Shown here: piece after piece, positions 34,890-45,451 of the stretch
Numbering within the stretch: position 1 is the first letter of the stretch
Layout: each line of letters opens with the position of its first letter
Origin: Pelobates cultripes
Lineage: Eukaryota; Chordata; Amphibia; Anura; Pelobatidae
Direction of reading: 5' to 3'
DNA: 64,000 nucleotides
Assembly: GCA_933207985.1 (NCBI GenBank)
Contig: OW240924.1
Coordinates: forward strand, 69,620,742-69,684,741
Notes under the pieces: generated by a model
Told to the model about the DNA's origin: nothing
Databases searched by the model: none
The model's input: the letters and a program-made list of their open reading frames with translations, nothing else
Made by a program: the position numbers and the translations under genes

Positions 34890-35694
34890 AATACAATATA
34901 AATGATTATTGCTACTGTGAATTGACATGACCGAGAACAAGGCTGGGAACTTCACATTACTTTTCATAAGAACATGCAGGCATTTAATTGTATCATGTTT
35001 ACATATACACGCAGAAAGAAAGGGGATTCTATTTTACCCATCACAGTTTAGCAAAATGCATTTTCAACAAAAGTTCCCAGTTAAAGATAGGGCAATATTA
35101 ATCTACAGGGACACATTTATTTATCACAGGTTTCTGATCTTTCATGTAGGGAACGTATAGTATCACCACAGAGCAGACTTACAACATAAGGGCTAATGCT
35201 TTGAAAGATGCAAAGTGGTTTACAGATTGGTCTGACACATTGTCTGGTCTCATGCTGGGGGATCTGGCCCACTGCAAATTACCTGTGACAACTCATTAAT
35301 CCACTTCTCCCCATCACAAACAGATAATTAATGGGAGCACTGACAATAATACACAAATTAGTTAAGTGATGCTTTCTCCTGTTGGTTTTGATTAACGTTA
35401 GGAGATTTAAAAAATGACACAAACGCCAGGCAGATCACAAAAGCCAAGGGAACCTTTCACCTTGGACATACACAGAGCATGTAATGGTGGAGGGACCACT
35501 GTCCGGTGCCTATCTTCATTGGAACTTAGGCAGAGCTGAGGAAATCGTATGAGCAGATATTGGCACACGGGACTAATGCTATGATGGGATGACTCTAAGG
35601 TAAGAAGCACTGATACAAAGTAACAGTGTAAGTGGAGGTTCTCAGGAAGCGTCACAGAAGCCCTAAAGCGAAAATGCTCCAGCATAATGCACTA
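34890..35694. other. Repeat-poor stretch
   Basis: 35195-35405 contains complex sequence with TTAAT/ATTAA cores ('ACAACTCATTAATCCAC', 'AGATAATTAATGGGAGC') and is a conserved non-coding candidate. No coding signal. Confidence 0.35.
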
Positions 35695-35698
35695 TTAA

Positions 35699-36227
35699 AA
35701 GGACGCTATAGTCACCAAAACAACTTTAGCTGAATAAAGCAGTTTTGATGTATAGATCATGCCTTGCAAGTCTCACTACTCAATTCCCCTCCTTTACGGG
35801 GTTAAAGAAACTTTTGTTTCTGTCAATGCAGCCCCAGCTATGACTGTGACTCACAAAGCCTGCCTGAAAAAGAGAAATCGTTCCATTTTCAATCAGCTGT
35901 TAACTTACTTTTGACGTTTGTGTCTCTTGCTCTGCAAATCGAACTTTAATCCCGCAAGGTCTAGCAAGCTATTAACAGTACATGAGATAATACATTCTAA
36001 ATTAAACAGAATGTGCAATAAAGGAAGTGTAAACATTAGATCTCACTTTACAGGAAGTGTTTAGCAAGGCTGTGAAAGTCACATAAAGGGAGGTGTGGCT
36101 AGGGCTGCATAAACAAAGTGATTTATCTCCTAAATGGCAGAGAATTGAGCAGTGAAACTACAGGGCATGATCTATACACCAAAACTGCTTCATGAAGCTA
36201 AAGTTGTTTTGGTGGATATAGTGTCCC
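35699..36227. mobile_element. Foldback TTAA element, family A, full length
   Basis: AGGACGCTATAGTCACCAAA follows TTAA 35695-35698. The right end 'GGATATAGTGTCCCATGAAA' has the terminal TTAA mutated. The left arm 'GCAGTTTTGATGTATAGATC' pairs with right arm 'GATCTATACACCAAAACTGC'. Both arms run about 250 bp with a short unpaired centre. Confidence 0.8.
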
Positions 36228-37614
36228 ATGAAATACCAAATGCTCTGCATTAAAGACACATCTTTAATATCTATTGAACCAGCAAGGAATCATTTAGCAT
36301 TTGCTGGCTTTGCATTATGCCCTAGTCTGCAGGGTTAGAAGTGTTATTACCCAAATCAATGGTAAGCATCGTATTGATTTTGGAAATATAAAAAGTCTGA
36401 TATGAATCTGCTGAGAATTTAACTTGCAAACTGACATGTAAAATACTGCAGCTGTGAAAATAACCACTAAGCCATCTCATCAGATGGAAGTTAAAAGGAA
36501 CAATCCAGGGACTATAACCATCACAGGGCGTGAATCTAACCACTCCCAAAATGGCTGAATATAGACAACAGAGCAAGGAAGTTCTGAGAGCATCTTATAC
36601 ATTTTTATACGTTTTATGCAAATAAAAGTTAAAAAAACAAAACAATAAAAGTCTCACCAAGAACACTTCTCTGAGTTTGTGATAGCAGCAGCAGTAACTT
36701 TGCCCAGTGTCGCCTTAATTTTAAAATGGCTCAAATGGATATCGTAATACCATACGCGTTTCGCCTGTATGAGAGTGGATTTCCTCAGGGTTAATAAGAA
36801 CAAGTAATCAAATACACAAAAACAAGTTCTGCGCTCAAACTCCCACTACTCTTGGATGGCAGCAACAACCATAGGACACATCAGCCCCAATACATACAGT
36901 AAAAACATACATACAGTAAAAAAGAAAAAAAGTTACCTGCACTCTTCCCAAATCCTTATGCATATTTAAACCAAGGGAGGTTTTTTAGTTACTCCAATGG
37001 CCATGAGAGGGATGCCCACCTGCCACGTCAAGGCACACCTTTTAGGTGGGTCCAACACTGACTATTCACTTTGCTTCCTTGAGCTTCTGGCAAAGATATC
37101 TCTAATGAGACAGAGAGAGGTAAGAAGTCCTCAGCATTACATATAAAATAGGTCTTAAATGGCAACATAAAACAATGCTTATCAAAACGTCTTGGTGTAT
37201 AAACCTAAAAAAGTGGCCAGGACGATCAACATCAATGACTTAAGTATCTCTTCCTAGTCTAGATATTCTGGATGCTCCAGTTGGGGAAACATACCTCAAA
37301 TAGAAAAGTCATAGAAGTGATAGCACCCATCTAACGTCCCAAAAATGAGGCACAGCAGTGTCAATGGAGTTCTCTATAAATTCACATTTTGCTGGTAGTG
37401 TATACAGCAAGTGGTGGTGTGGAACAGGCTAGTGTCAAAACAAAAAATGTACTTAATGCTGAATTATAGAAATTTAGCAGGTAAAGCAGGCATCAGCCAG
37501 TTTATGGAACCTTTTTTATCAATCTTGCTAGAAAGAAAAGGAAAAAATAAAATCACAGCTAGACATATCAGAGGGAAAAGCAAAGTCTTCAATTTGATTG
37601 GACATTTTGCAATC
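36228..37614. other. Unclassified sequence with repeat-like parts
   Basis: 'AAGGAACAATCCAGGGACTA' after TTAA 36491-36494 resembles a TTAA-element left end. The block 36590-37340 includes 'CATACGCGTTTCGCCTGTAT', reminiscent of dispersed frog repeats, but I found no boundary or coding signal. Confidence 0.3.
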
Positions 37615-37864
37615 TCCTAGAACAGTGGTTCCCAACCTTTTTTCACTTGAATACCCCTTGGCAGCCCATTCCCATAATTTGTACCCCTCACATTAGCAAA
37701 ATGTTGTAATTATTATAGTTGCATTTATTTCAAATGTATACATTTTTCTCTGTTCAATCTCCCCTTTTTCTCTGCCATAGGCTCTCCCTGCTTCTCCTCC
37801 ACCCCAGGCTCTCCCAGCTTCTCCTCCACCCTATGTTCTCCTTCACGCCATGCTTATTCTCTGC

Positions 37865-38374
37865 CCCAGACACACAAACTGTCACACATGCAGACATACA
37901 GAAACAAACACTGACACGCATATAAATACAAATACACAGACACACCTGAAGATTCAAATACACACACATACAGATACAGACAGAATAAAACACTGACACA
38001 CATGCATATACACAGACACACACACATACAGGTACATAGACAAAACACTGACACACAGATACATACATTGACACACATGCAGATAGACAGATACAGACAC
38101 TGACACACAGATGCATACACTGACACACATACAGACAAAGATACCCACACTGACACACATGCAGATACAGACACTGACACAGATATAGGCACAGACACAC
38201 ATGCAGATACAGACACTGATACACAGATGCATACACACACACAAACAGACAAAGATACCCACACTGACACACAAATACAGTGACAAACATGCAGATACAG
38301 ACACTGACACATATATAGACACGGACACACATACAGATACATACCCTGACATACAGATATATACACTGACACAT
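37865..38374. repeat. CA-rich minisatellite, left block
   Basis: Units of roughly 22-44 bp on 'CAGATACAGACACTGACACA', nearly free of T and G outside fixed positions. It reads as Cys/Val-rich on the minus strand, an artefact of GTGTGC composition. Confidence 0.9.
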
Positions 38375-38378
38375 TTAA

Positions 38379-38870
38379 TGGGACACTATAATCACCAAAG
38401 CAACTTTAGTTTAATCAAGCAGTTTTGGTGTATAGACCACGTCTATGAAATTTCACTGCTCAATTCTCTGCCATTTAGGCAACTTACACAGCCTGCACAA
38501 AAAAATGGTTTACTTTTCAATCAGATGTTAACTTACTTGAGAAGTTGTTATCTCCTGCTTTGTAAATTGGACTCTAATTACATACAGGAGGCTTCTGCAA
38601 AGTCCAGCGAGCTATTAACAGTGCAGGAGATAAGAAATTCTAAATTAAACAGCATTTACAATAAAGGAAGTGTAAACATTAGATGCCTATTTGAAGAAAT
38701 GTTCGGGAGGCAGTTAAAGTCACATGCAGGGAGGTGTGACTAGGGCTGTATAAGCAAAGTAATTTAACGCCTAGATGGCAGAGAATTAAGCCGTGAAACT
38801 GCAGGAGCATGATCTATAACCCAAAACTGCTTCATTAAGCTAATATCGCTTTGGTGACTATAGTGTCCCT
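38379..38870. mobile_element. Foldback TTAA element, family A, inside the array
   Basis: GGGACACTATAATCACCAAA after TTAA 38375-38378, and 'GGTGACTATAGTGTCCCT' before TTAA 38871-38874. Both flanks are minisatellite, and the uninterrupted unit 'CACACTTAAGGATACATACC' occurs elsewhere in the same array. The target TTAA is therefore part of the array unit. Confidence 0.9.
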
Positions 38871-38874
38871 TTAA

Positions 38875-39400
38875 GGATACATACCCTGACACACAGATAC
38901 ATATCGACAAACATGCAGATACAAAGACACATGTATATATATATATATATACTGACACATTTAAGAATACATACCCAAACACACAGATACACAGAGATAA
39001 ATACCCTGACATACAGACACACAGACAGCCACACAGATAATTACCCTGACACACTTAAGGATACATACCCTGACACACATTCAGATACACACACACACGC
39101 AAATACGCAGAGACACACACAAATTGACACACATGCAGATACACAGAGATACACACCCTGACACACAGATACATACCCTGACACACATTCTGGTACACAG
39201 ACACATAGATACACATGAACACACTTAAGGATACATACCCTGTCACACAGATACATACCCTGACACACATGTAGATACATAGAGATACACACACATGCAG
39301 ATACACACACTGACACACAGATACATACCCTGACATGCATGCAGACATACACATAGATACACGCATGCAGACACATACATAGATACACACCGGCCGGCCA
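38875..39400. repeat. CA-rich minisatellite, middle block
   Basis: Same unit type as the left block, including repeated 'TTAAGGATACATACCCTGAC' segments at about 38871, 39057 and 39227. An AT run lies at 38934-38950. Confidence 0.9.
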
Positions 39401-39554
39401 CCTCCTCTCTCCCAAGGCTTGCTGGCCAGCCACCTCTGCTCCCCCACGGCTGGCCACCTGTATTCTCCCTTACTGCTATGGGCAGAAATATTCCAGATGC
39501 CAGGACAAAATTCCTAGTCGCCATGGCGACCAGGTGGGATTTGTCGAGCCCTGA

Positions 39555-39800
39555 GATACACATACACGCACAGACACACACACAGACACATACACTGACA
39601 TACGGACACAAACAGATACACTGACATATACAGTGACATACAGACACATACACTGACACACAGATACACTGACACATACAGTGAAATATAGATATATACA
39701 CTGACAGATACACACATGCAGATACACTGACACATACAGGCTCACAGACATACAGGTACACACACACACACACACACACAAACACTACACACACTCATAC
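39555..39800. repeat. CA-rich minisatellite, right block
   Basis: 'CACTGACACATACAGTGA'-like units ending in a (CA)n run at about 39762-39782. The block at 39400-39554 between arrays is not repetitive. Confidence 0.88.
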
Positions 39801-40348
39801 AGATACACAAAAACACATATACCCTACCTTTTGGCTGGCTGGGTCTGGTGGGAGTTGAGGTCCTGTTGCTCTCCGGGTGTGCTCCGCCTGCCCTGCCCCC
39901 CTATTTCCCTGCATGGCGTGCACTGTGTGCGAGCTGGGAGGAAGTAGTTACAAGCTGTTAATTCCTCCCAGCTCTGGCTGCAGAAACACAGGGGTCCGGT
40001 CACGAGCTGCGGCGCTTTAATAGCTTGACCGGACCCCTGCAGGCACATGTGTATCAAAGTGCATGGGCCACCCGATAGACTCAGCCAGCGATTCCCAGCC
40101 CGTGCAGCAGCTGGCAGCGCCGCCATTACCCACAATTTTACTCGTACCCCCAGGGACACTGAATTGTTGCGTACCACGGATTGGGAACCTCTGTCCTAGA
40201 GGATTGGGTCCTCATGTTATGGTTCTAGTAAACTTTAGCCATCATTTGAAAGAAAGAGGTGCTTTTTATTTTTAATTAATATTTTTCCACCATGTTATGC
40301 TATATAAAACATTAAAAATAAAATAAAATTTTAATTGGAAGAACATTC

Positions 40349-40470
40349 CAAGGAACATTATAGTGTCAGGCTATTAGAGGAACATTATAGTGTATTCCTG
40401 ACACTATCGTGTTTCCTCCCCACCTTCATGGCTGAGATCATCAATCTTGATGATTTCATCAAATGCAAAG
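40349..40470. mobile_element. Left-end fragment of TTAA family C
   Basis: Two nested starts 'GGAACATTATAGTGT' are followed by 'CATGGCTGAGATCATCAATC', a piece shared with the element at 18840-19242. No right end was seen. Confidence 0.5.
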
Positions 40471-40604
40471 AATTGGGAGGCTACCATAGAAAAGAATTGG
40501 GAGGCTATTACGCATGGAGACACCCAGAGGGCCTGGTGGCACACAAAGAGACACAGAGGGACAGGGGAGGGGGGCAAAAGAGACAGAGGCTTTAACTAAA
40601 CCCA

Positions 40605-40762
40605 TTCCATTTTAGTCGTGTTGACTAAAATCTACTGAAGATTTAGTCAGCGAAAATCTAAAACAATTCAGATGACTAAGATACGACAAAAACTAAAATG
40701 GCTTTTTAGTCAAAAGACTATGACTAAAACTAAATTGAAACTTGCAGCCAAAATGAACACTG
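40605..40762. mobile_element. Orphan right terminus of a hAT element
   Basis: Iterated GACTAAAA/TTTAGTC motifs lead to 'GCCAAAATGAACACTG'. I recall the form CAGTGTTAATTTTG...GACTAAAA as a vertebrate hAT end. No matching left end was found. Confidence 0.5.
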
Positions 40763-40935
40763 CTATAATGTATAATGAACATGTATAAATTCAGTAACAG
40801 CCTATTAAACCCTCACCAATGGACGCAACAGTGGGAGTTTTTGATCAAGTACCATAAATTCTTCTGGTGGGGTTTTCTGTAGGAGTACACGTGTCAATGT
40901 GTTCTTGGTAGGGTCTACTTTCTCCTTAAAATCAG

Positions 40936-41245
40936 TAACATAGAAACATAGAATGTGACGGCAGATAAGAACCATTCGGCCCATCTAGTCTGCCCAATTT
41001 TCTAAATACTTTCATTAGTCCCTGGCCTTATCTTATAGTTAGGATAGCCTTATGCCTATCCCACGCATGCTTAAACTCCTTTACTGTGTTAACCTCTACC
41101 ACTTCAGCTAGAAGGCTATTCCATGCATCCACTACCCTCTCAGTAAAGTAGATGTAAATAGCGTTTGTATCATCAAACAAAATCATCCCCCGCATTTCTC
41201 TTAGATTACTCCTGTTTCTTTTGCAATTTACTAACAAGTATTTTG
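40936..41245 (-). mobile_element. LINE-tail repeat, minus strand
   Basis: The block opens 'ACATAGAAACATAGAATG'. On the minus strand one frame reads FTERVVDAWNSLLAEVVEV and KEFKHAWDRH, matching the C-terminal pattern of CR1/L2/Rex-like reverse transcriptases (RV.D.WN.L...VV.A..V..FK...D). Only the last part of the coding region and the 3' tail are present. I recall this segment as very common in frog genomes. Confidence 0.6.
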
Positions 41246-41509
41246 GTACTTACAGTAATAACCTTATATGTCCTACATTGCGCTGGTTTTAGATGTCGGA
41301 TGCCTATAGGCACAGAATTCTAAGCCCTCCTCCCCCCCCACCCAAAATAGAAAGGCAGATGAAGTGAGTTTGTTAAATGTATTAACAGGATATTGGTGGT
41401 ATAAAAAGAGGTAAAAAATATTCCAAATTGACAATTTATATGTATGTATATATTTCTGCATGTAATATAGTGTTTGGATATGTGAGAATAGTAAGCGTAT
41501 GCAATTGTA
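41246..41509. other. No recognisable feature
   Basis: Short AT-rich interval between LINE tail and hAT element. Confidence 0.4.
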
Positions 41510-41699
41510 CTTAAGAGCAGGGGCGTACCTAGAGCATTTGGCACCCGGGGCGGATCCTGTGCTTGGCACCCCCCTCACCCCAAAAAAAAAAACCTGTAAA
41601 CATTTTTAAAGGTTCTCTTTTTTTTTCTTTCTTTTTTTTACAATTTGTAAAGACTCCTGTCCCAATACAAAACCCCCGCCCCCTTCTACAAAATCCCTG

Positions 41700-41875
41700 C
41701 AGCCCCACACACACATTTACAGGCAGACAGTCACACACTCAGTTACAGGCAGTCACACACTCAGTTACAGGCAGACAGTCACATACAGTCACAGGCAGAC
41801 AGTCACATACAGTCACAGGCAGACAGTCACATACAGTCACAGGCAGACAGTCACATACAGTCACACATACACATT
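41700..41875. repeat. CAGTCACA minisatellite
   Basis: About seven units of 20-26 bp ('ACAGGCAGACAGTCACATAC'), several identical, suggesting recent amplification. Confidence 0.9.
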
Positions 41876-41988
41876 TCCGCCGTGCGGCCAGTTTATCAGC
41901 TGTTTGCTTGTGTGAGCTGTACTGGCCGCACGGCACCCTAACTACCATGGGACACTGTGCGGCCACAGCTCACACAGCCCCCTCCAGC

Positions 41989-42060
41989 CAGGGCCGGTGC
42001 AAGGATTTTTGCAGCCCTAGGCAAAAGTAAAGTTTGCCGCCCCCCCCCATGTGACATCAC
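41989..42060 (+). mobile_element. Nested hAT left terminus
   Basis: CAGGGCCGGTGCAAGGATTT then 'GCAGCCCTAGGCAAAAGTAA' is a known hAT-type start as I recall it. The right partner was not located. Confidence 0.5.
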
Positions 42061-42099
42061 AATGCCCCACCCATATGATTTGCCATGTTAACTAACGCC

Positions 42100-42206
42100 A
42101 GTGCTGCAGTGCCGCCGTGTTTACATTAAAAGGCCTGCAAGGACAGGCTGTAGACACCAGAACCACTACATTAAGCTGAAGTGGTTCTGGGGACTATAGT
42201 GTTTCT
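42100..42206. mobile_element. Right-end fragment of TTAA family C
   Basis: 'CACCAGAACCACTACATTAA' then GCTGAAGTGGTTCTGG forms the family hairpin, followed by 'ACTATAGTGTTTC' and TTAA 42207-42210. Confidence 0.65.
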
Positions 42207-42479
42207 TTAATGTGAGGTAAATTAGAGCTTAGTGCCACGAATAATATACTAGATTGCCTACTTACAACCAGATGAGGATGATGATGATGGGCTCTAGCTG
42301 CAGTCTGGCTCCACTGGTCTGGTGTAGAACAGGCTCTCTGGAGGCGGTTTGTAACTGTGGTCACAAAAATCAATGTTCTGGGAGAACGGGAAGCAGCTCC
42401 ATTTTTTGGGGTCCTTTACACAGCTCAAGGTCTGGGTCCCAGGGTCCACCTTCATGTTCCACCAATGAGTTTGTTCACA

Positions 42480-42770
42480 GGGGGTGGAGTGTGTAGGGGA
42501 TGTCCTGATATGTGTGTAAGGAATGCAGTGTGTGAAATTGTGATTGTATGTGTAAGGGCTGCAAGGTGTGTTTCTGTGTATGTATGGGATGCATTGAATG
42601 TGTGTAAGGGGTGCATTGAGTGTGTGTAATGAATGCATTGTGTGTTTCTGTGTGTGTAAGGGATGCATTGTGTGTAACAGTTGCATTGCTTGTGTATGTG
42701 TGTCTTTGTGTGTAATGCATTGTGTGTTTTTCTGTGTGCAAGGGGTGCATTGTGTGTATGTGATGAATGT
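42480..42770. repeat. GT-rich minisatellite
   Basis: Units of about 20-30 bp containing 'GTGTGTAAGGGGTGCATTG' and 'TGTGTTTCTGTGTGTAAG'. Confidence 0.85.
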
Positions 42771-42776
42771 CAATCT

Positions 42777-43440
42777 CTCCTCCCGCTCCAATTTCCTTCT
42801 CCTCCTCCCAATTTCTCTTTCTCACCCCCCCCTCCTAATTTCTCTTTCCCCTTCCTAATATCTCTTCCCCCTCCTAATTTCCCTACCCCCCCTCCTAATT
42901 TCAATTTCTCTCCCCCCCTAATTTCTATTTCTCTCCCCCCCTAATTTCTCTTCCCCCCTCCTAATATCTCTCTCACCCCCTCTCCTTTCCTCCCCCTCTG
43001 CTTTCTCCTTTCTCCCCCTCCTTTCTCTTTCTCTGCCTCCTTTCTCACCCCCTTCTCCTTTTCACCCCCTCTCTCCTCTTTTTCACCCCCCTTTCTCCTT
43101 CACCCCCCCTTTCTCCTCTTTCACCCCCTCTCTCCTCACCTGCCCCCCTTTCTCCTTTTTCACCCCCCTTTCTCCTCCTTTCTCACCCCCCCCTTTCTCC
43201 TCTTTCTCACCCTCCCTCCTTTCTCACCCCCCCTTTCTCCTCTCTCACCCCCTCTCTCACCCCCCCTTCTCCTTTTTCACCCCCCTCTTCTCCTTTTTCA
43301 CCCCCCCTCTCTCCTCTTTTCCACCCCTCCCCTTTTCACCCCTTTCTCTTTCACCCCCCTCGCTACTTGCTTTCTCCTCTTTCACCCCCCCCCTTTCTCC
43401 TCTTTCTCACCCCACCTCCACTCCCCCCTACCTCCCTGTA
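42777..43440. repeat. Polypyrimidine tract/minisatellite
   Basis: Plus strand is nearly pure C/T with units 'CCCCCCTTTCTCCTCTTTCA' and 'CCCCTCCTAATTTCTCTTTC'. It has the composition associated with H-DNA and replication difficulty. Confidence 0.9.
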
Positions 43441-43742
43441 GCGTGGCCGAGCCCTGTATAGTCCGCGGGTACAGAGAGCAGCTGTCTCCTGTACCCGCGG
43501 ACTATCAATGCTACAGTGAGGGAGCTGACAGGAGCGCTCCCTCCTGTCAGCCTCTCCTCAGGCTGCGCCCGGGCGGTGCGGTCCGCCCTCATGGACGCAC
43601 CACCCGGGCAAAGCTGCAGCCGCCTGAGGCTCTATACAGAGCGCTCGGGCGGCTGCAGCATGGGGGGGGCTGGCCATGGCACCCCCCACCCGGCTGGCAC
43701 CCGGGGCGGACCGCCCCCCCTTAGTACGCCACTGCTTAAGAG

Positions 43743-44330
43743 CAAATATGGATTTAAGGTAAGAGATGGGTTGATGTCACATTTAGATTATATAAGGTGT
43801 TTATTAGTAATAGGATTTATAGCTGGGGGGGGTGGGGGGGGTTTGGTATTTGGGGTGTTTAGGATTATTGGGCTCATGCTTAGAGTGGGGTTACATTTAG
43901 TATTTATGTACAGGGGGTGTTTAGGATTATTGAGTGGTCTTACATTTAGTATTGGAGTACTTGGAATATTTAGTTTTTAAATGGACTTAAATATATAAAG
44001 AATTAATGTGAATTGTTTCTTTTGGGTATATTATTTGAGTGCTTAAATTTGAGATAAATAAAAGGGTTTGTTTAGTTTTTAGGAGGAATTAAAATGGCAA
44101 GAGAAATGGGGTAGTTAGGGTACAGGCACAGGTAGTTTAAAGGGTCATGTGCAAAGTACTCACCCCCTCTGACTGACAGTAGAATTGCAGTAGCTGTCAC
44201 ACAGTGTGCATCACTGAATGCTGTCCCTGCTCCCCCTGCAAGGCATTTCCTTTGAGAGAGGTTATTACACAGACACTGATGGAGCTGGGACAGCCCTGAC
44301 TTGAAGACCCTCTATAATGGTTCCCACAGC
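43743..44330. other. Unrecognised, G-rich in part
   Basis: 43780-43960 has imperfect repetition of 'GGGTGTTTAGGATTATTGGG'-like pieces. Otherwise nothing was recognised. Confidence 0.4.
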
Positions 44331-44430
44331 NNNNNNNNNNNNNNNNNNNNNNNNNNNNNNNNNNNNNNNNNNNNNNNNNNNNNNNNNNNNNNNNNNNNNN
44401 NNNNNNNNNNNNNNNNNNNNNNNNNNNNNN
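44331..44430. other. Assembly gap, 100 N
   Basis: Exactly 100 unknown bases, a usual placeholder for a gap of unknown size. Frames drawn across it are meaningless. Confidence 0.99.
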
Positions 44431-44442
44431 GTTCTCCTAGAG

Positions 44443-44561
44443 CAGATATAGGCAACCTTCGGCACTCCAGATGTTTTGGACTACACATCCCATGATGCTT
44501 TGCCAGCATTATGGGAGATGCAGTCTACAACATCCGGAGTGCCAAAGGCTGCCCATCCCTG
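44443..44561. mobile_element. hAT foldback MITE, 119 bp
   Basis: CAGATATAGGCAACCTTCGG pairs with the right end, whose reverse complement is CAGGGATGGGCAGCCTTTGG. Inner arms contain 'CACTCCAGATGTTTTGGACT' and its inverse. TCCTAGAG (44435-44442) and TCCAAGAG (44562-44569) match at 7 of 8. Confidence 0.88.
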
Positions 44562-44569
44562 TCCAAGAG

Positions 44570-45447
44570 TAACTAATGGAACCAAATAGATTGTTTACAT
44601 AAAATATGTTAAGAGAAAATGTATCTCTAATGAAGGTTGAGATGCAGCTAGCTTACATCCTTAGTAGACTAACCTCTTTCTCTGCTCTATTTTCCAGAGA
44701 AAGGCTTAGATCGCAGGTCAGTAGTGCACTTTTACTGCTGTACCCCACTGTGAGCTCACCAACCAGAAGCAGGTGAGGAAAATTGGCTGATTAAATACCA
44801 GCTGCATCCAATTAAACTCTGGTGAATGGGTTTGTTTATATACATTAACACTGATTCAATTGCATGCACTGAATTAGACAAACAATAACTTTATTTTCTG
44901 CATACAAATTATAAGAAGCCAACAAAAAAAAATAAAAAAAAATCATGTTAAAAATTGAAAGTAAATCACATCTGACTTAAATGCATAGGCTTTGAACGAT
45001 TAATTATTGATTACTTTTGTAGATGTGACCTATGTTTTTTTAAATGACATTCATAGAGAATTTCACAAAAGGACTGTATAGGTCCAAATATAAAACTGAA
45101 AAAATAGTGAAACAAAATTTAATTACAAACTATTCTCATATAATTTATGGGCCAATAGTGACTGTTACAAAATTGTACCCCAGTGAAACAACCTCTCTAA
45201 CTTCCCATCTTACCTTTCCTAAATGAATCGTCAGGACTAGAATGTGATCCAACATGCAGTGTATATGTCGAGACCTATGGTACATACAGTCTAGAAGTGA
45301 TAAGGAGAAGTAGAAAACGTGACCCGAATGGATTACAGATCCTTTGGGTAGTTGTGCTTATAATGCAAACGGTACTTTGATAAGTAACATACAAAAGTAA
45401 AGTCAGGAAATAGCTGAGGTCTATGGATTCGTAAGTACACAATAACA
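44570..45447. other. No recognisable feature
   Basis: AT-rich single-copy sequence. Confidence 0.35.
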
Positions 45448-45451
45448 TTAA

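Larger units (their letters stand above)
37623..40193. mobile_element. Non-autonomous hAT-type element with CA-rich core, 2.57 kb
   Basis: The ends are CAGTGGTTCCCAACCTTT and, reverse-complemented, CAGAGGTTCCCAATCCGTGG. TCCTAGAA (37615-37622) and TCCTAGAG (40194-40201) match at 7 of 8. Interior: about 240 bp of ordinary sequence, then a long CA-rich minisatellite, then a GC-rich tail. That tail has two strong hairpins: GAGCTGGGAGGAA (39931-39943) with TTCCTCCCAGCTC (39962-39974), and GGGGTCCGGTCA (39991-40002) with TGACCGGACCCC (40026-40037). A family A foldback is inserted in the array at 38379-38870. No transposase exists, and the long frames on both strands are array artefacts. Confidence 0.88.
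41518..43734. mobile_element. Non-autonomous hAT-type element with mixed tandem cores, 2.22 kb
   Basis: The ends are CAGGGGCGTACCTAG and, reverse-complemented, CAGTGGCGTACTAAGG, each followed by a 'GCACCCGGGGCGGA'-type block. CTTAAGAG flanks both sides perfectly (41510-41517 and 43735-43742), so the insertion is probably young. Inside are a CAGACAGTCACATACAGT minisatellite, a nested hAT left end, a family C fragment, a GTGTGTAAGGGGTGCATTG array and a 650-bp CT tract. A GC-rich tail has a perfect 17-bp hairpin (43458-43474 with 43489-43505). There is no transposase. Confidence 0.88.

Noticed and set aside
37754..38374. 206-codon minus-strand Cys/Val-rich frame resembling a cysteine-rich protein
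   Set aside because: Pure artefact of a GTGTCTGTATCTGCATG-type array; all three minus frames are open with similar composition.
39243..39794. 183-codon minus-strand Cys/Val-rich frame
   Set aside because: Same array artefact, crossing a non-repetitive spacer.
37865..39800. CRISPR-like regular repeats
   Set aside because: Units are degenerate, contiguous and without spacers; this is a eukaryotic minisatellite.
41563..42030. 155-codon frame with repeated TGRQSHTV units
   Set aside because: Encoded by the CAGTCACA minisatellite; a periodic peptide is expected from any such array whose period is near a multiple of three.
44265..44509. Frames spanning the N gap
   Set aside because: Unknown bases cannot support translation.
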